Shown here one piece after another: positions 51,214 through 60,000 of a DNA stretch of 60,000 bases; position 1 is the first letter of the stretch, and the number at the start of each line of letters is the position of its first letter. Position numbers and translations under genes: made by a program. The notes beneath the pieces were generated by a model, which worked only from the letters and a program-made list of their open reading frames with translations, was not told the DNA's origin and searched no databases. This DNA is from Membranipora membranacea. Its lineage: Eukaryota > Bryozoa > Gymnolaemata > Cheilostomatida > Membraniporidae. The stretch covers positions 18,464,062-18,524,061 of the forward strand of contig OU612074.1 of assembly GCA_914767715.1 (NCBI GenBank). The letters run 5' to 3'.

Positions 51214-52375
51214 ACTATCCCACATTAACTCATATACAGTATAAAGTTCCCAATGATTAGTGTCTTGGTCGTAAAGAGCATATTAGGCACAACGGGGAAG
51301 CGAATTGGAGAGAAATAATATCTGTTATTTGTCACGTTTATTTCTCTGTCTATGATCCTGTGAAACCTGTGAATGTTAAAAAATTACCATTCATAAGTAC
51401 ATAAAGAAAACAGATATACAACTTCAAAATTAAAAGATTTAACTGCCAGTACAGTATTCTAAAATTAATATGAATCATTATCCAACTTAGGAGTCATGTT
51501 AATCTTTCTCATGTGTAATTCTGTTTGATATTAATTAATTATAGGAAAATGAGGAAAAAATTACATTAGAATAATCAGTAAAAACATACCTTGACAGTCT
51601 CTTGAATTTATCGCTGTATAACTTAGTCTTTGCGAGTGGTTTGCATTGAGTAATAAAGTTTAGCAACAATATTTCCCGCTGTCTCAACACAAACTGAAGC
51701 TGTCAAAATCTGCCCATGACAAAAGTCACCCCGATGAAATCACAACAAGACCCAAGCTGGCGCACCCATGTCTGATTCAGAATAAAACATCCCTTTGTAA
51801 CGCAATATTGCGGGTTGCCACCAAGGCAGTGCAGAGGAAGACATCAAGAGGCTTTTGGCTAAGCTGTCTAAACAGAAATTGATTGCACACAATTGAATCA
51901 TCTTCGCTAATAAAAACAAAACATTCTGGATATAATGTTATCAACTTTCTTTTAACCAATTTTAATTTGTATATCTAAACTCATTAATTTGTTTTGAAGG
52001 AAACCAAGCACAATAGCAGATTTTTCTTACAAAATTTTTACATCGCTATAAAACTAGGAATAACACTACTGCTAGATGATGCTTACCTAATTAAATTTAG
52101 CTTGCAGAAAACAAATTATTACATACAGCGTTTAGATCATTTGCATTTAAATCACTATAATCCTGATCATCATATGCACATGGTTTTTCTAATGTATACA
52201 TTGTTTACGTGACACTTATCCATATTATTTCAAGGAGTTTACTACTTTAATACAATGACTTATCTTGTAACAAAAATATGGTTGACTTTCATTCATTCAT
52301 CATAGCAACAGGCAGTTTATAATAGTTATCTGCTCTTCATTCATGATAAGACAACTGACTAGCAGTATGATCACC
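51214..52375. other. Intergenic, no gene seen
   Basis: AT-rich sequence between the foldback element and the D10C relic. Open frames are short and unrecognised. Confidence 0.45.
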
Positions 52376-52620
52376 GAACCACTAGAGGCGGTTACTAGCT
52401 TTCAAGCCTACGGCTCGTATGGCAAGAATTACGGGAAAAGCAGTACAGCCAGCCAGTGTCAGGTTATCAGATGTTCAGATAGGCAACATACTATGTGTAT
52501 AGGTTAGCCGCCTGCCCAGGGCTGTCGGGTAGGGGGAAAGGTTTTGGGGGCTCAGACTATAGGTTAGCCGATGTTAGCCCTGGTTTATATTATGGATTCT
52601 GGGGGATGGATTATCCTCAT
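52376..52620 (+). pseudogene. Decayed D10C-domain gene fragment
   Basis: Reads EAVTSFQAYGSYGKNYG ... QCQVIRCSDRQ, closely matching the C-terminal part of the protein at 49480 (VVTNFQAYGSYLGNC ... SQVIRCSDKPH), then shifts frame. About 57 bp further on, YRLADVSPGLYYGFWGMD corresponds to the YVYRY...FYSFCGMD end. The string tataggttagccg occurs twice (52498 and 52558), so an internal duplication seems to have broken it. The key cysteines at the end are lost. No signal peptide or start is present nearby. Confidence 0.65.
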
Positions 52621-53173
52621 GATCTGACTATATCACAGACGGAAAGAAAATTTAGCATTCTCCTCCTTCCAGTGAGTGAATCATCAGCAACCATTCCATT
52701 TATCCGATATACACACGTAGCCTTCTGTGCGCCTGATTAACAACTCATTAAAACAGGACCTACTAATCTTTCTTAGAATGAGACTATAGTCACCCCATAA
52801 ACATATAAATACTCTAGACTGGAAACTACTGGCAAAGAGCGTCTTCTCTAATTCAGTGACACAACGTCACTGCGCTATTCATTTTTTCAATGTAGCGCAT
52901 AGGTCAGAATTGGAGTTATGTCCCCATACATGTAATGTAAGAATAAAACACCCTGTTATTTCTAAATATGACCACTACAACTTGGTACACCCAATGAAAT
53001 TTATAGAACATATAGCAATAAAGTATAAAATGTGATCAATATATCGTGCAATCAAATATTGTCCGTGCAATAACAACTTACATTCTAGCTGCTTCTGGCC
53101 TGAAGAATTTGTACGAAAAATGGTGCATTGTAAATTTAAGTTTTTGCTCAGCATTTTCATTTAATTAACTGCA

Positions 53174-53384
53174 TCTCGGCCTATTGGCTAAGATCAAAGT
53201 GTCACTGCCAATGGCCGATTAGTGCCAGTTCAGTTTTGGCAGCTTGCTGCGCACATATGATTAGGAGGTCCTCTATGGCCTCACCTCTAGGATGCATTCT
53301 AGTTTTCTAGAATGTATCACATTCTCAGTATGAGGATTAGGGCAGCTTGCGTCCCTCTTTAGGGGCAGCCCAATCTTCTGTTTC
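53174..53384 (+). repeat. SINE-like repeat with a U2 snRNA-derived head
   Basis: Positions 53174-53202 match the 5' end of animal U2 snRNA (from about base 7: tctcggcct, ttggctaagatcaaagtgt) over 29 bases with a single substitution as recalled, then diverge where U2 would continue with its branch-site-pairing region. The downstream body (53286-53370) is shared with the repeat at 4501-4600. The layout, an snRNA 5' piece followed by a repeated body, is that of an snRNA-headed SINE or a chimeric retrocopy. It cannot be a functional U2. Confidence 0.62.
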
Positions 53385-54007
53385 TTAGCAAACAGCATTT
53401 AACTGCATCTGATCTTTCCAACTGTCAGACATGTAACCGTAAGATGGATAAAACTGATGGTCCTTGAGTATGGTTGAATTTCAAATGTATTTAGTCAACT
53501 AAAGGCTTAAAATCTGAACTCAGAACACTGAGTCTTTGCTCTTCATATCGATTCTGTGATTTTGCATGATAATATTGTTGGAGATTAGCTACTTCTGGAT
53601 CAATCTTACTGACATTTTAAACTAGCATATGCTAGAAATTTTGGTCTTAGATTGACATGGTATTCCTACACATCCCTCCCTGATACACATGTATCAATCT
53701 GTGTAAAAATCAACAAATTGTAAGCAGTGGAATATTTCAATAGCGTTGAGGGCCAAATCTCACATATGACCTAGATGTCTAGTGTTTCCCCAACATTTGG
53801 TGGGTACTCCTCTTGAGATTTTATTTTTGAAGAAAATTAACTGGCAGAACAACAGGTCTCTTCATCGCACAGGAAATAAGATTATTGATAAAATACCACA
53901 ATTTAACTCACCTTGTGAGAATAATCCCCTGGCTTGCGACAGGACATGAATAAAACATTTGATAGGGATAAGAAATTGAACTATTATCAGGTATGATTTA
54001 AATGCAG

Positions 54008-54169
54008 CCCAGACTGGCCCAATCAATCCAAAGAAAAACTTTAAAAACTAAGCAAGATTCATATCGATTCAAAAAATGGCCCAGACTGGCCCAATCAATC
54101 ACATAAATATTGAGTTTAATGTGCATGCTGTAGAGAAAATAAAATTGGCTCAGACTGGCCAAATCAATC
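54008..54169. repeat. Three spaced 21-bp direct repeats inside the transposon
   Basis: The motif cagactggcccaatcaatc occurs at 54008-54028, 54080-54100 and 54149-54169 (the third with two changes), spaced 72 and 69 bp apart. They lie just beyond the 3' end of the transposase frame. Confidence 0.75.
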
Positions 54170-54208
54170 GATAATTTAATGGCTGTATATTTACAGAGAC
54201 TTATCCTA

Positions 54209-54627
54209 TCAGACATGGCTGAATAAAGGGAGGCGGGTCATTTTGGACCCAATAAGAGTGTTTGCATTCGTTTTCAAAACGGCCTCATGATGAGCGCGGA
54301 TCCTTACATAACGATCGATTATTTCCCTCACAACGCTGCTTGCATGCTCAGCACAACTGAATAATGAGAGATGGCCTGACTCTATAATCTTTGATAGACT
54401 GTGCAGCCGGGCAAGTTCTGGGAATTTAGGACCCAAACCTGTTTTAAGCAATGATCTGATTACTCTCTTTGACAAAAGACAAATTCTCAAAACTGCTTCG
54501 GAAGGAGTTTTGAGTCCACCACGTTTCTTAAGTTTGATTAGTGTCGGCATGTCAACTTCCCTCGCTTTGGCCACATCCTCGACACAAAGGCTACAGCTTA
54601 GTTGCATCATTCTGGTTATGAAACCTC
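54209..54627 (-). pseudogene. P-element/THAP9-like transposase, C-terminal exon
   Basis: An exon opening after a clear acceptor (tttctctgatag) reads GGFITRMMQ, then a CSLC pair, LKKRGGLKTPSEAV, LHSLSKIIESGH and an end DRYVRIRAHHEAV ... KMTRLPLFSH. This order (G-(F/Y)-(I/V)-x-(R/K), CxxC, K-x-GGL-x-x-PS, then a YxxIRxHH and TKxxxFxH end) is the usual C-terminus of P-element and THAP9 transposases. The catalytic core and THAP domain were not found in the rest of the element, so it is treated as a broken or only partly recognised multi-exon gene. About 139 residues. Confidence 0.6.
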
Positions 54628-54838
54628 CTATCAGAGAAAGAATCATGTAGCATTGAGTAATTAATACTAATTTAATCTATTTAAATATGTATTTATGTGT
54701 TCAACTGGCTAATTGATATTGACCTGTCTGCTCGAAGATCAAGCCTAAATTTCCACTGTTTTTGCATGCTACTGCATAAAAATGTATGGAGTTTTGAAAA
54801 GCGCAGTTAGGGAGGACCATGTTCATGCTTCAATTAAC

Positions 54839-54884
54839 CAGTAGTTTCCAGTCTAGAGTACTAAATGTTTATGAGATTACCCCA
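54839..54884. repeat. Internal copy of the transposon terminus
   Basis: ccagtagtttccagtctaga and the following bases match the inverted terminal sequence of the 52795-56154 element over about 38 bp. It points the same way as the right-hand end, so the interval 52795-54877 could be a shorter nested unit. Confidence 0.55.
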
Positions 54885-56160
54885 CAGCACGAAAACTTTT
54901 ATTAAAATTAAAATTTCGCATATCAAGTATTCATGAAAATATCCAAAATATTACTTCCCTAATCAACGTGTTAAAGTTAAGTCTATAACTCTTGCCCTAA
55001 TCAAATTATAAGGTGTTTGGAAAGTTACCAATGATATTATACATTGTGGATTTACAAAATCGATATTCATTAGAGATTCACTAGTAAGTTTTCCTATTCT
55101 TGGCCAGCTTGCTAAATTTAAATCAGTGATTATTTTCATCCTATAGGGGTTGTAGATATGGGTATAGGGTGCGAATTGCAAATTCTGAGTACCAGCAGCT
55201 GGACTCAAATGGCTCTCTGTGGGTTCTGTTTAATACATTAGGAAGTCGCGGACAGAAGAATAATCTTCTGCCTTTCGTACCTTAGAAAATTTGAATCAGA
55301 CGAAGCCGCACTCATGTTGCAGACTTAGGTCCCTGGACAACTTTGTAGTTCCTGGCTCAATATAGACTATACATAGGTACAAACTGATTTGATACACAGC
55401 TTTTAAATGTCCATCCACCACCACCGTCCTCCGAGGGATCAAACTAGTGTTATAGATATCACCGGTAAAGATCAAATAATCTGATGTGCCATACACTACT
55501 AAACAGCGGTCAAAGTGACTTGCTTGTGTTGTATCTGCAGTTTATATTTACTTGTGACGGCTGCTGAGATGTTTTTTCCGTTCACCGCACTAAAATTCCA
55601 TCAGTAGCCAAGAGCAAGAACCATGAAGAACAAAGACTAAGTGTTCTGAGCTTTTAAGCATTTAGTTGAAAAAAATACATTTGAAATCGGACCTTACTCA
55701 TGGGCCATTAGTGTTTTCCATTTTGCGTCAACACGTCTGACAGCCGGAAAGATCAGATGCAGCTAATTAGGTAAAATTCTGAGCAAAACCTTGAACTCTG
55801 AAAAGTTGACGCACCATTTTTCATACTAATGTTAAGACCAGAAACATGCTATAGCATATGTTGTTACGGCACACACAATATCTGATGGCACGGTATATTG
55901 ATCAAATTCTATACTTCATTAGTACATGTTCTGTAAAATTCATCAGTTTTATCCAGTTGTAGTGGTAATCTTTAGAAATAAGAAAGTCTTTTATTCATAC
56001 ATTACATTTATGTGGAGATAACTCCTATTCTGACCTACGCACTACAGAGAAAAAGTGAATAGCGAAGTGACGTCGCGTCACTGAATTAGAGAAGACACTG
56101 AGCCTGTATCAAATAGCCAATAGTTTCCAGTCTAGAGTATTTATATGTTTATGGGTCACC

Positions 56161-56769
56161 CTTAACCACCGTGGTCTAGCGCTAGTGGCAGGTTTCTGCT
56201 TGATCCTAAGTTCTACCAAACTCCGTCATCGGACTCGATCTCCAGCATCTGAACCATCTTTATATCAAGCCATTTAAGGTCTGAGTTAGAATGAGACTGT
56301 ATTATTGTTTTATTTATGTATATTACAATAACTCAGTTTGGCGCCACCGATAATGAGGGACAACTCCTGACACAACTCAATTATGTCTACTACATAAATT
56401 AGTCAGCTTCGAATCTTACTTTACCTGAAGCTGTCTTATGAGATAATCATTTAGCTGCTAATACTCGTATGGCGCACAAATGAATATATTTATGTTATTA
56501 TTTCATTCTAATTTAATAAAAGGTGTGAAAAAATATAGCTGGCCAATCATCAATGTGAAGAAAAAACTTCAGGTTTACTTCTAGAGACATCATCTACTAA
56601 TTTCATAAATGCTGATTGACGCAACCTGGAAAACCTCAATCACAATCATGTTGCTTTTTTCTCGTCTTTGGTTTGATGACAACCTAAGCAGCTGTGTTTG
56701 AGTAGAAGTTTTCTGCCCTTTCTTTGTTCGCAGCATTTTCCTTTTTTGTTAAAGGTTGATTAAAATCGG
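56161..56769. other. Intergenic, no gene seen
   Basis: No coding region or clear repeat is recognised between the transposon end and the SINE. Confidence 0.45.
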
Positions 56770-57002
56770 ATGTCATATCACACGCCTCCTCCCGAAGCCT
56801 GGGCGGCAAAATATTATTTTGCCTAAATGGCAAGGCCGCAATGTCTGCGCCAGTTTTTGCTCTCAGTTTTCAGGCAGGTCGGAGCACACCTGGGGGCCAA
56901 CCAAACCCCAGTAGAAGATAGACTGCAGAAGGATTCGAACCCGAGACCTTTATCACTTTCGTGCTTAAGACGGCGCTCTAACCAACTGAGCTACCTTCCT
57001 AT
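56770..57002 (-). mobile_element. tRNA-derived SINE
   Basis: On the minus strand, from 57002, the sequence starts like a tRNA: a tagctcagttgg A box and, about 50 bp on, a ggttcgaatcc B box, with an anticodon-like loop cttaagc (TAA, Leu-like). The acceptor and T stems do not pair properly, so it is not an intact tRNA gene. A unique, GC-richer body continues to about 56770. Boundaries are approximate. Confidence 0.58.
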
Positions 57003-57617
57003 TTAACCTCAATGTGCTGTACATTCAGTGTTAGAAGTGTATGGTAACTGGTGGAACTGAGTACCAACAAAGAAATATAGGGGGGGGGGGGACTATAAAA
57101 TTTTTTTCTCACTTGATTCAGCGCAAAAAATGTGTGATTTTATCAATCAGCAATCCTACTATTACAGATCCATAATTATATCTGCCTAAATATTTTGCTC
57201 AACATGAATAGATTTGCATAATTAGATTACAAATAAAGAGAGCAGAGTACCCACAGAGAAAGAAGTCCACTAAGATTGCTGCCTGTGCAACTGTCTCCTA
57301 CTTCTAACTCCACTGCTCTGCATCATGTAGAGAATGATGAAAAGCATTGATGAAAATTGTATTTTACAAATTTAAAGTAATTTATATCTCACAAAGCTTA
57401 TATGGTCTATTTACAAACTACTCTTTTGAACCCAGTAATAGTCATTTGTTACTGAGAGTTGCATATAGGTATTATCAACTTGGAGACTCATTCACTATGT
57501 TTCCATGTGAGTTTCGAGGTCGGCCTAGATCGAGCGGAGTTGTCAACTCTTGGCTCGGTCTCGAAATATGCAGTCCTTCCCATGGTAGAGCTGAGAAAAA
57601 AAAACATAAAAGAAATC

Positions 57618-57683
57618 TGCCGCCTCCGGGATTTGAACCCCGTCCTCCCGCGACAGAGTCTTTGATGTTAACCGCTCGGCAAC
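57618..57683 (-). repeat. tRNA-like segment (SINE head or tRNA relic)
   Basis: Minus strand: a gccgagcggttaa D-arm-like A box and a ggggttcaaatcccgg T-arm with an almost complete stem, then aggcggca as a 3' acceptor. The length (66 bases) and poor 5' acceptor pairing argue against a working tRNA. The 5' end runs straight into the minisatellite. Confidence 0.5.
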
Positions 57684-57902
57684 GGCAAGCTCGGCAACGC
57701 AAGCTCGGCAACGCAAGCTCGGCAACGCAAGCTCGGCAACGCAAGCTCGGCAACGCAAGCTCGGCAACGCAAGCTCGGCAACGCAAGCTCGGCAACGCAA
57801 GCTCGGCAACGCAAGCTCGGCAACGCAAGCTCGGCAACGCAAGCTCGGCAACGCAAGCTCGGCAACGCAAGGGCGACCTCGGCAACGCAAGGGCGACCTC
57901 GG
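57674..57902. repeat. 14-bp minisatellite derived from a tRNA-like A box
   Basis: Fourteen copies of gctcggcaac spaced 14 bp apart (first interval 15 bp) from 57674 to 57866, followed by two variant units containing gggcgacctcggcaacgcaa. The first unit is the D-arm part of the tRNA-like segment, so the array grew out of it. It is open in several frames on both strands, but this is a by-product of a unit that lacks stops. Confidence 0.88.
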
Positions 57903-58570
57903 AGGCAGTTCCATAGCTCAAAGCTAAGGCTAATTAGCCTCAGGTCGACTTCAAACCTACCATGGAAATGTAGTGATTAAATACTGTAATACTGTAATAC
58001 TGTCCACAAAGATGATCTTTAGAAACTAAATTTACTTGCCAAAATTGTCTAAATAATCTACCGCAGGGCTTTTAAATTGAAACCTTTAGAAAAATTCCTT
58101 AAACTAATCCTCAATCCTAAATCCCTAATTGTCTGAATAATAAGAAAGGCGCAAAGAGCTTTCAATAATAGTGTTAAAAAAGATAGCCGACCTGTTGTTG
58201 TTTTCGGTTACTGTAGCAACTAGAGAGAATAGTTTATACGCGCGATTTGCCTCTGTTGTGAGAATAGCAACCTGAGGCCCGAGGGCAAATTTGTTGAGGA
58301 GGTAATAATATGTATGATGCAAAGTTTGGCCGAGGCAATTTATTTGTCTAAGATTTCAGTCTGATGGTTTCTATCACCAACTTCCAAAAATTAAAGTAAG
58401 TAAGCCAAACAAATAAGTAAGTGAAATGGGACTGTTAAATTGAAATTGAAAAATTAATCATAACAGGCAGAGAAAGGACACACGTGCTCGTCAAAGCCGG
58501 ATTGCATAAAATGACCGTCAACAAAAATTCACATAAAGAAAAAAACACGGTTGTTCAAGATTAACTATCA
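57903..58570. other. GPCR 3' flank / intergenic
   Basis: No gene seen. Reading the minus strand, AATAAA at 58339-58344 lies about 230 bp after the GPCR stop and could be its poly(A) signal. Confidence 0.4.
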
Positions 58571-59434
58571 CTAACTCAACTCAACCGTAGTCAGACCAGC
58601 CAATGGTGCAACCTTCCTGTTTAAACATTTCAATTTAACCACAAGTTGCTTTTTAAACCTTTGGGAAGTCATTGTATAAATAAAAAGGTTTATGCTACTG
58701 TTTATGATGACAAAGTTTCCTGCGATGATAGCGAGCTCTTCTGATTGGTCCCAGCCACTGTAGAGTCGACGAATCAGCTGCGAGACCATATCAGGTATCT
58801 GACATATGGAGAATATTATAGTCACTGTGATTAACATTCTAATAACCTGGTTATACTGTCTCCGTATAAACCGATCCCTTTCTGTGATTGGTGGGTTGTG
58901 CTGCGGTTGAGGGCTTGTCACACTCATTGATGTTGCTGCCTGTCTGTCAGCAAATGCCACTTCTTTATTCACGTTATGAGTCTCTTTAGGTTCACGTTTG
59001 GGATTCTTCGATACACATTTCGATTTCTGAACTAAATCAGTGCAGTTGGACACATTGTCTGCTTTGTTGTATTCACTTGGACTAGAAACCAATACATTTG
59101 CTACGAAGTTATCTCCCCCGCCGTCTTTTCTATTTGTCTCACTGTGGTGAATTATAGCATAACTGTCATCCACAAAACTTGGATTTACATCACCTTTCTT
59201 CGCAGCCACACAAGCTCTATCATGATCGTATTTGGATTGTCTTTTTACTCCCGCGTCTGGAGGCCAATCGGTGACATCATCAATATGAGAGCGTAATGGA
59301 GCCACATTTATGTGAGACGTTGTGTCCGGTTTCGAGCTGCATTTAAAGGAGCCACAACATCCTCTTATCTGTGCTTCACCTGTTCTTTTATAGCGCTGCA
59401 TGCCATTTGTGAGGTCACCAGTTGAACAGGACTC
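58571..59434 (-). CDS. Rhodopsin-like GPCR, last exon (gene continues beyond window)
   Basis: 288 codons in phase 0 after an acceptor (ttctaacttag). The first about 190 residues are hydrophilic, Ser/Lys/Asp-rich, and would form a very long third intracellular loop. They are followed by TM6 (VIRMLITVTIIFSICQIPDM, with the Cys-x-x-Pro of class A receptors), an extracellular loop, and TM7 with NSSINLFIY in the place of the usual NPxxY, then a short basic tail. TM1-5 are not in the window and must be upstream, beyond 60000 or across an unseen intron. Ligand class cannot be told; peptide/amine type receptors have similar TM6-TM7. The Pro of NPxxY being replaced by Ser is unusual but seen in some lineage-specific receptors. 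Confidence 0.75.
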   Translation of the reverse strand, partial: ESCSTGDLTNGMQRYKRTGEAQIRGCCGSFKCSSKPDTTSHINVAPLRSHIDDVTDWPPDAGVKRQSKYDHDRACVAAKKGDVNPSFVDDSYAIIHHSETNRKDGGGDNFVANVLVSSPSEYNKADNVSNCTDLVQKSKCVSKNPKREPKETHNVNKEVAFADRQAATSMSVTSPQPQHNPPITERDRFIRRQYNQVIRMLITVTIIFSICQIPDMVSQLIRRLYSGWDQSEELAIIAGNFVIINSSINLFIYTMTSQRFKKQLVVKLKCLNRKVAPLAGLTTVELS

Positions 59435-60000
59435 CTAAGTTAGAAAAGAAAGAGAATGAAGAATGGACCTTGAACAATCTAAGTATTAAACAGAAGTGAA
59501 ACATTGTGTTCCCTGGGACAATGCAGGCAGTTGACGACCAAGGCATCTTACAACAAAAGGCAAACTTTCATAGAGGGTCTTGCTTAGGCCTACATATGTT
59601 TTGCTTAAATCGGGTAACATATCCACTTAACAGCTGTGTAATCCAATCATCGATGATACTCTTGTTAAAATAACTTTTCAATTTCCTATAGCATGTTTAG
59701 CGAGCCAATTTTTATCACACACCAAAATTGATCCAAAGCAGCCATGTTTTGACTATGAACAGTAAACTTGGTATCATTCAGTGGTTTCTGGGTGAAGCAC
59801 GATGTCCTCACAATGTCATACACATTGATGATGTCCATCCATTTCACATTTTAAGATATCTTCCAAATTAAATTTCTCATCAATTATGGATTCACATCTC
59901 TGTGACTTTATTTCTCTCTTTTCGTTTTTTTTGGTATTCTGTAAAACATTCTCAATTGATGAGTACAATCCAAAAGAAAAAGTCTAAATATGTACCTTTA
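59435..60000 (-). other. Intron of the GPCR gene, presumed
   Basis: No coding sequence resembling TM1-5 is present up to the window edge, so this is most likely intron. Confidence 0.4.

Larger units (their letters stand above)
52795..56154. mobile_element. 3.36-kb DNA transposon with long inverted termini
   Basis: Both ends read ccataaacatataaatactc when taken inward, and the arms stay similar for about 160 bp (tctctaattcagtgac, taggtcagaat, ggagttat blocks), the right arm with a short insertion. The sequence GTCACC occurs directly before the left end (52789-52794) and directly after the right end (56155-56160), a candidate target-site duplication. Inside, on the minus strand, is a P-element/THAP9-like transposase C-terminus. 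The element also contains a SINE-like insertion at 53174 and an internal copy of its own terminus at 54839-54884. It is probably defective: no complete transposase is visible. Confidence 0.72.

Noticed and set aside
53174-53202. Functional U2 snRNA gene
   Set aside because: Similarity stops after about 29 bases, before the branch-site pairing region and Sm site.
56930-57002. tRNA-Leu(TAA)-like gene on the minus strand
   Set aside because: A and B boxes are good, but the acceptor stem and T stem do not pair and a repeat body follows, so a SINE is the better call.
57347-57921. Long open frames on both strands across the minisatellite
   Set aside because: They exist only because the 14-bp unit has no stop in several frames; the upstream part (GFEPRPPATES-like) is a translated tRNA-like SINE.
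1-60000. CRISPR arrays, operons, prokaryotic promoters
   Set aside because: None seen; the sequence is eukaryotic and the regular repeats are minisatellite or microsatellite.

Overview
The window looks like nuclear DNA of an animal: AT-rich, full of short GT-AG introns, LINE reverse transcriptase fragments, foldback/MITE elements and SINE-like repeats. The protein-coding content (a DOP1/Dopey homologue, a Bak-like Bcl-2 protein, a D10C-domain secreted protein, a rhodopsin-type GPCR exon) is metazoan. Gene style and the Bak-like protein would fit an early-branching marine invertebrate such as a demosponge, but that placement is inference; nothing in the window fixes the species.

Layout. 1-6.2 kb: LINE remnants, a foldback element, and a probable two-exon cysteine-rich secreted protein whose single intron carries a 5'-truncated LINE. 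6.2-14.2 kb (minus strand): a ten-exon Bak-like gene with BH3, BH1, BH2 and a C-terminal membrane anchor, preceded by about 325 residues of Ser/Pro-rich sequence unlike ordinary Bak. 14.2-16.5 kb: a head-to-head intergenic region holding a MITE. 16.5-45.8 kb (plus strand): a DOP1/Dopey gene of about 40 coding exons, about 2,300 residues, with LINE and MITE insertions in its introns. 45.8-49.4 kb: intergenic with a LINE 3' fragment. 49.5-50.3 kb: a secreted Thr/Pro-linker plus D10C-like protein; a decayed relative lies at 52.4 kb, and a 725-bp foldback element sits between them. 52.8-56.15 kb: a 3.36-kb transposon-like unit with long inverted termini, a P-element/THAP9-type transposase C-terminus, a U2 snRNA-headed SINE-like repeat and spaced short repeats. 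56.8-57.9 kb: two tRNA-like SINE segments, one grown into a 14-bp minisatellite. 58.6-59.4 kb (minus strand): the last exon of a GPCR gene that continues past the window end.

Functionally the main genes are independent: the Bak-like protein is expected at mitochondria in apoptosis, the DOP1 protein at Golgi/endosome membranes with MON2. They share a divergent upstream region, so shared promoter elements are possible but not shown. Exon boundaries given here were set by reading GT/AG sites and checking reading phase; all Bak-like junctions and all but one DOP1 junction keep phase.
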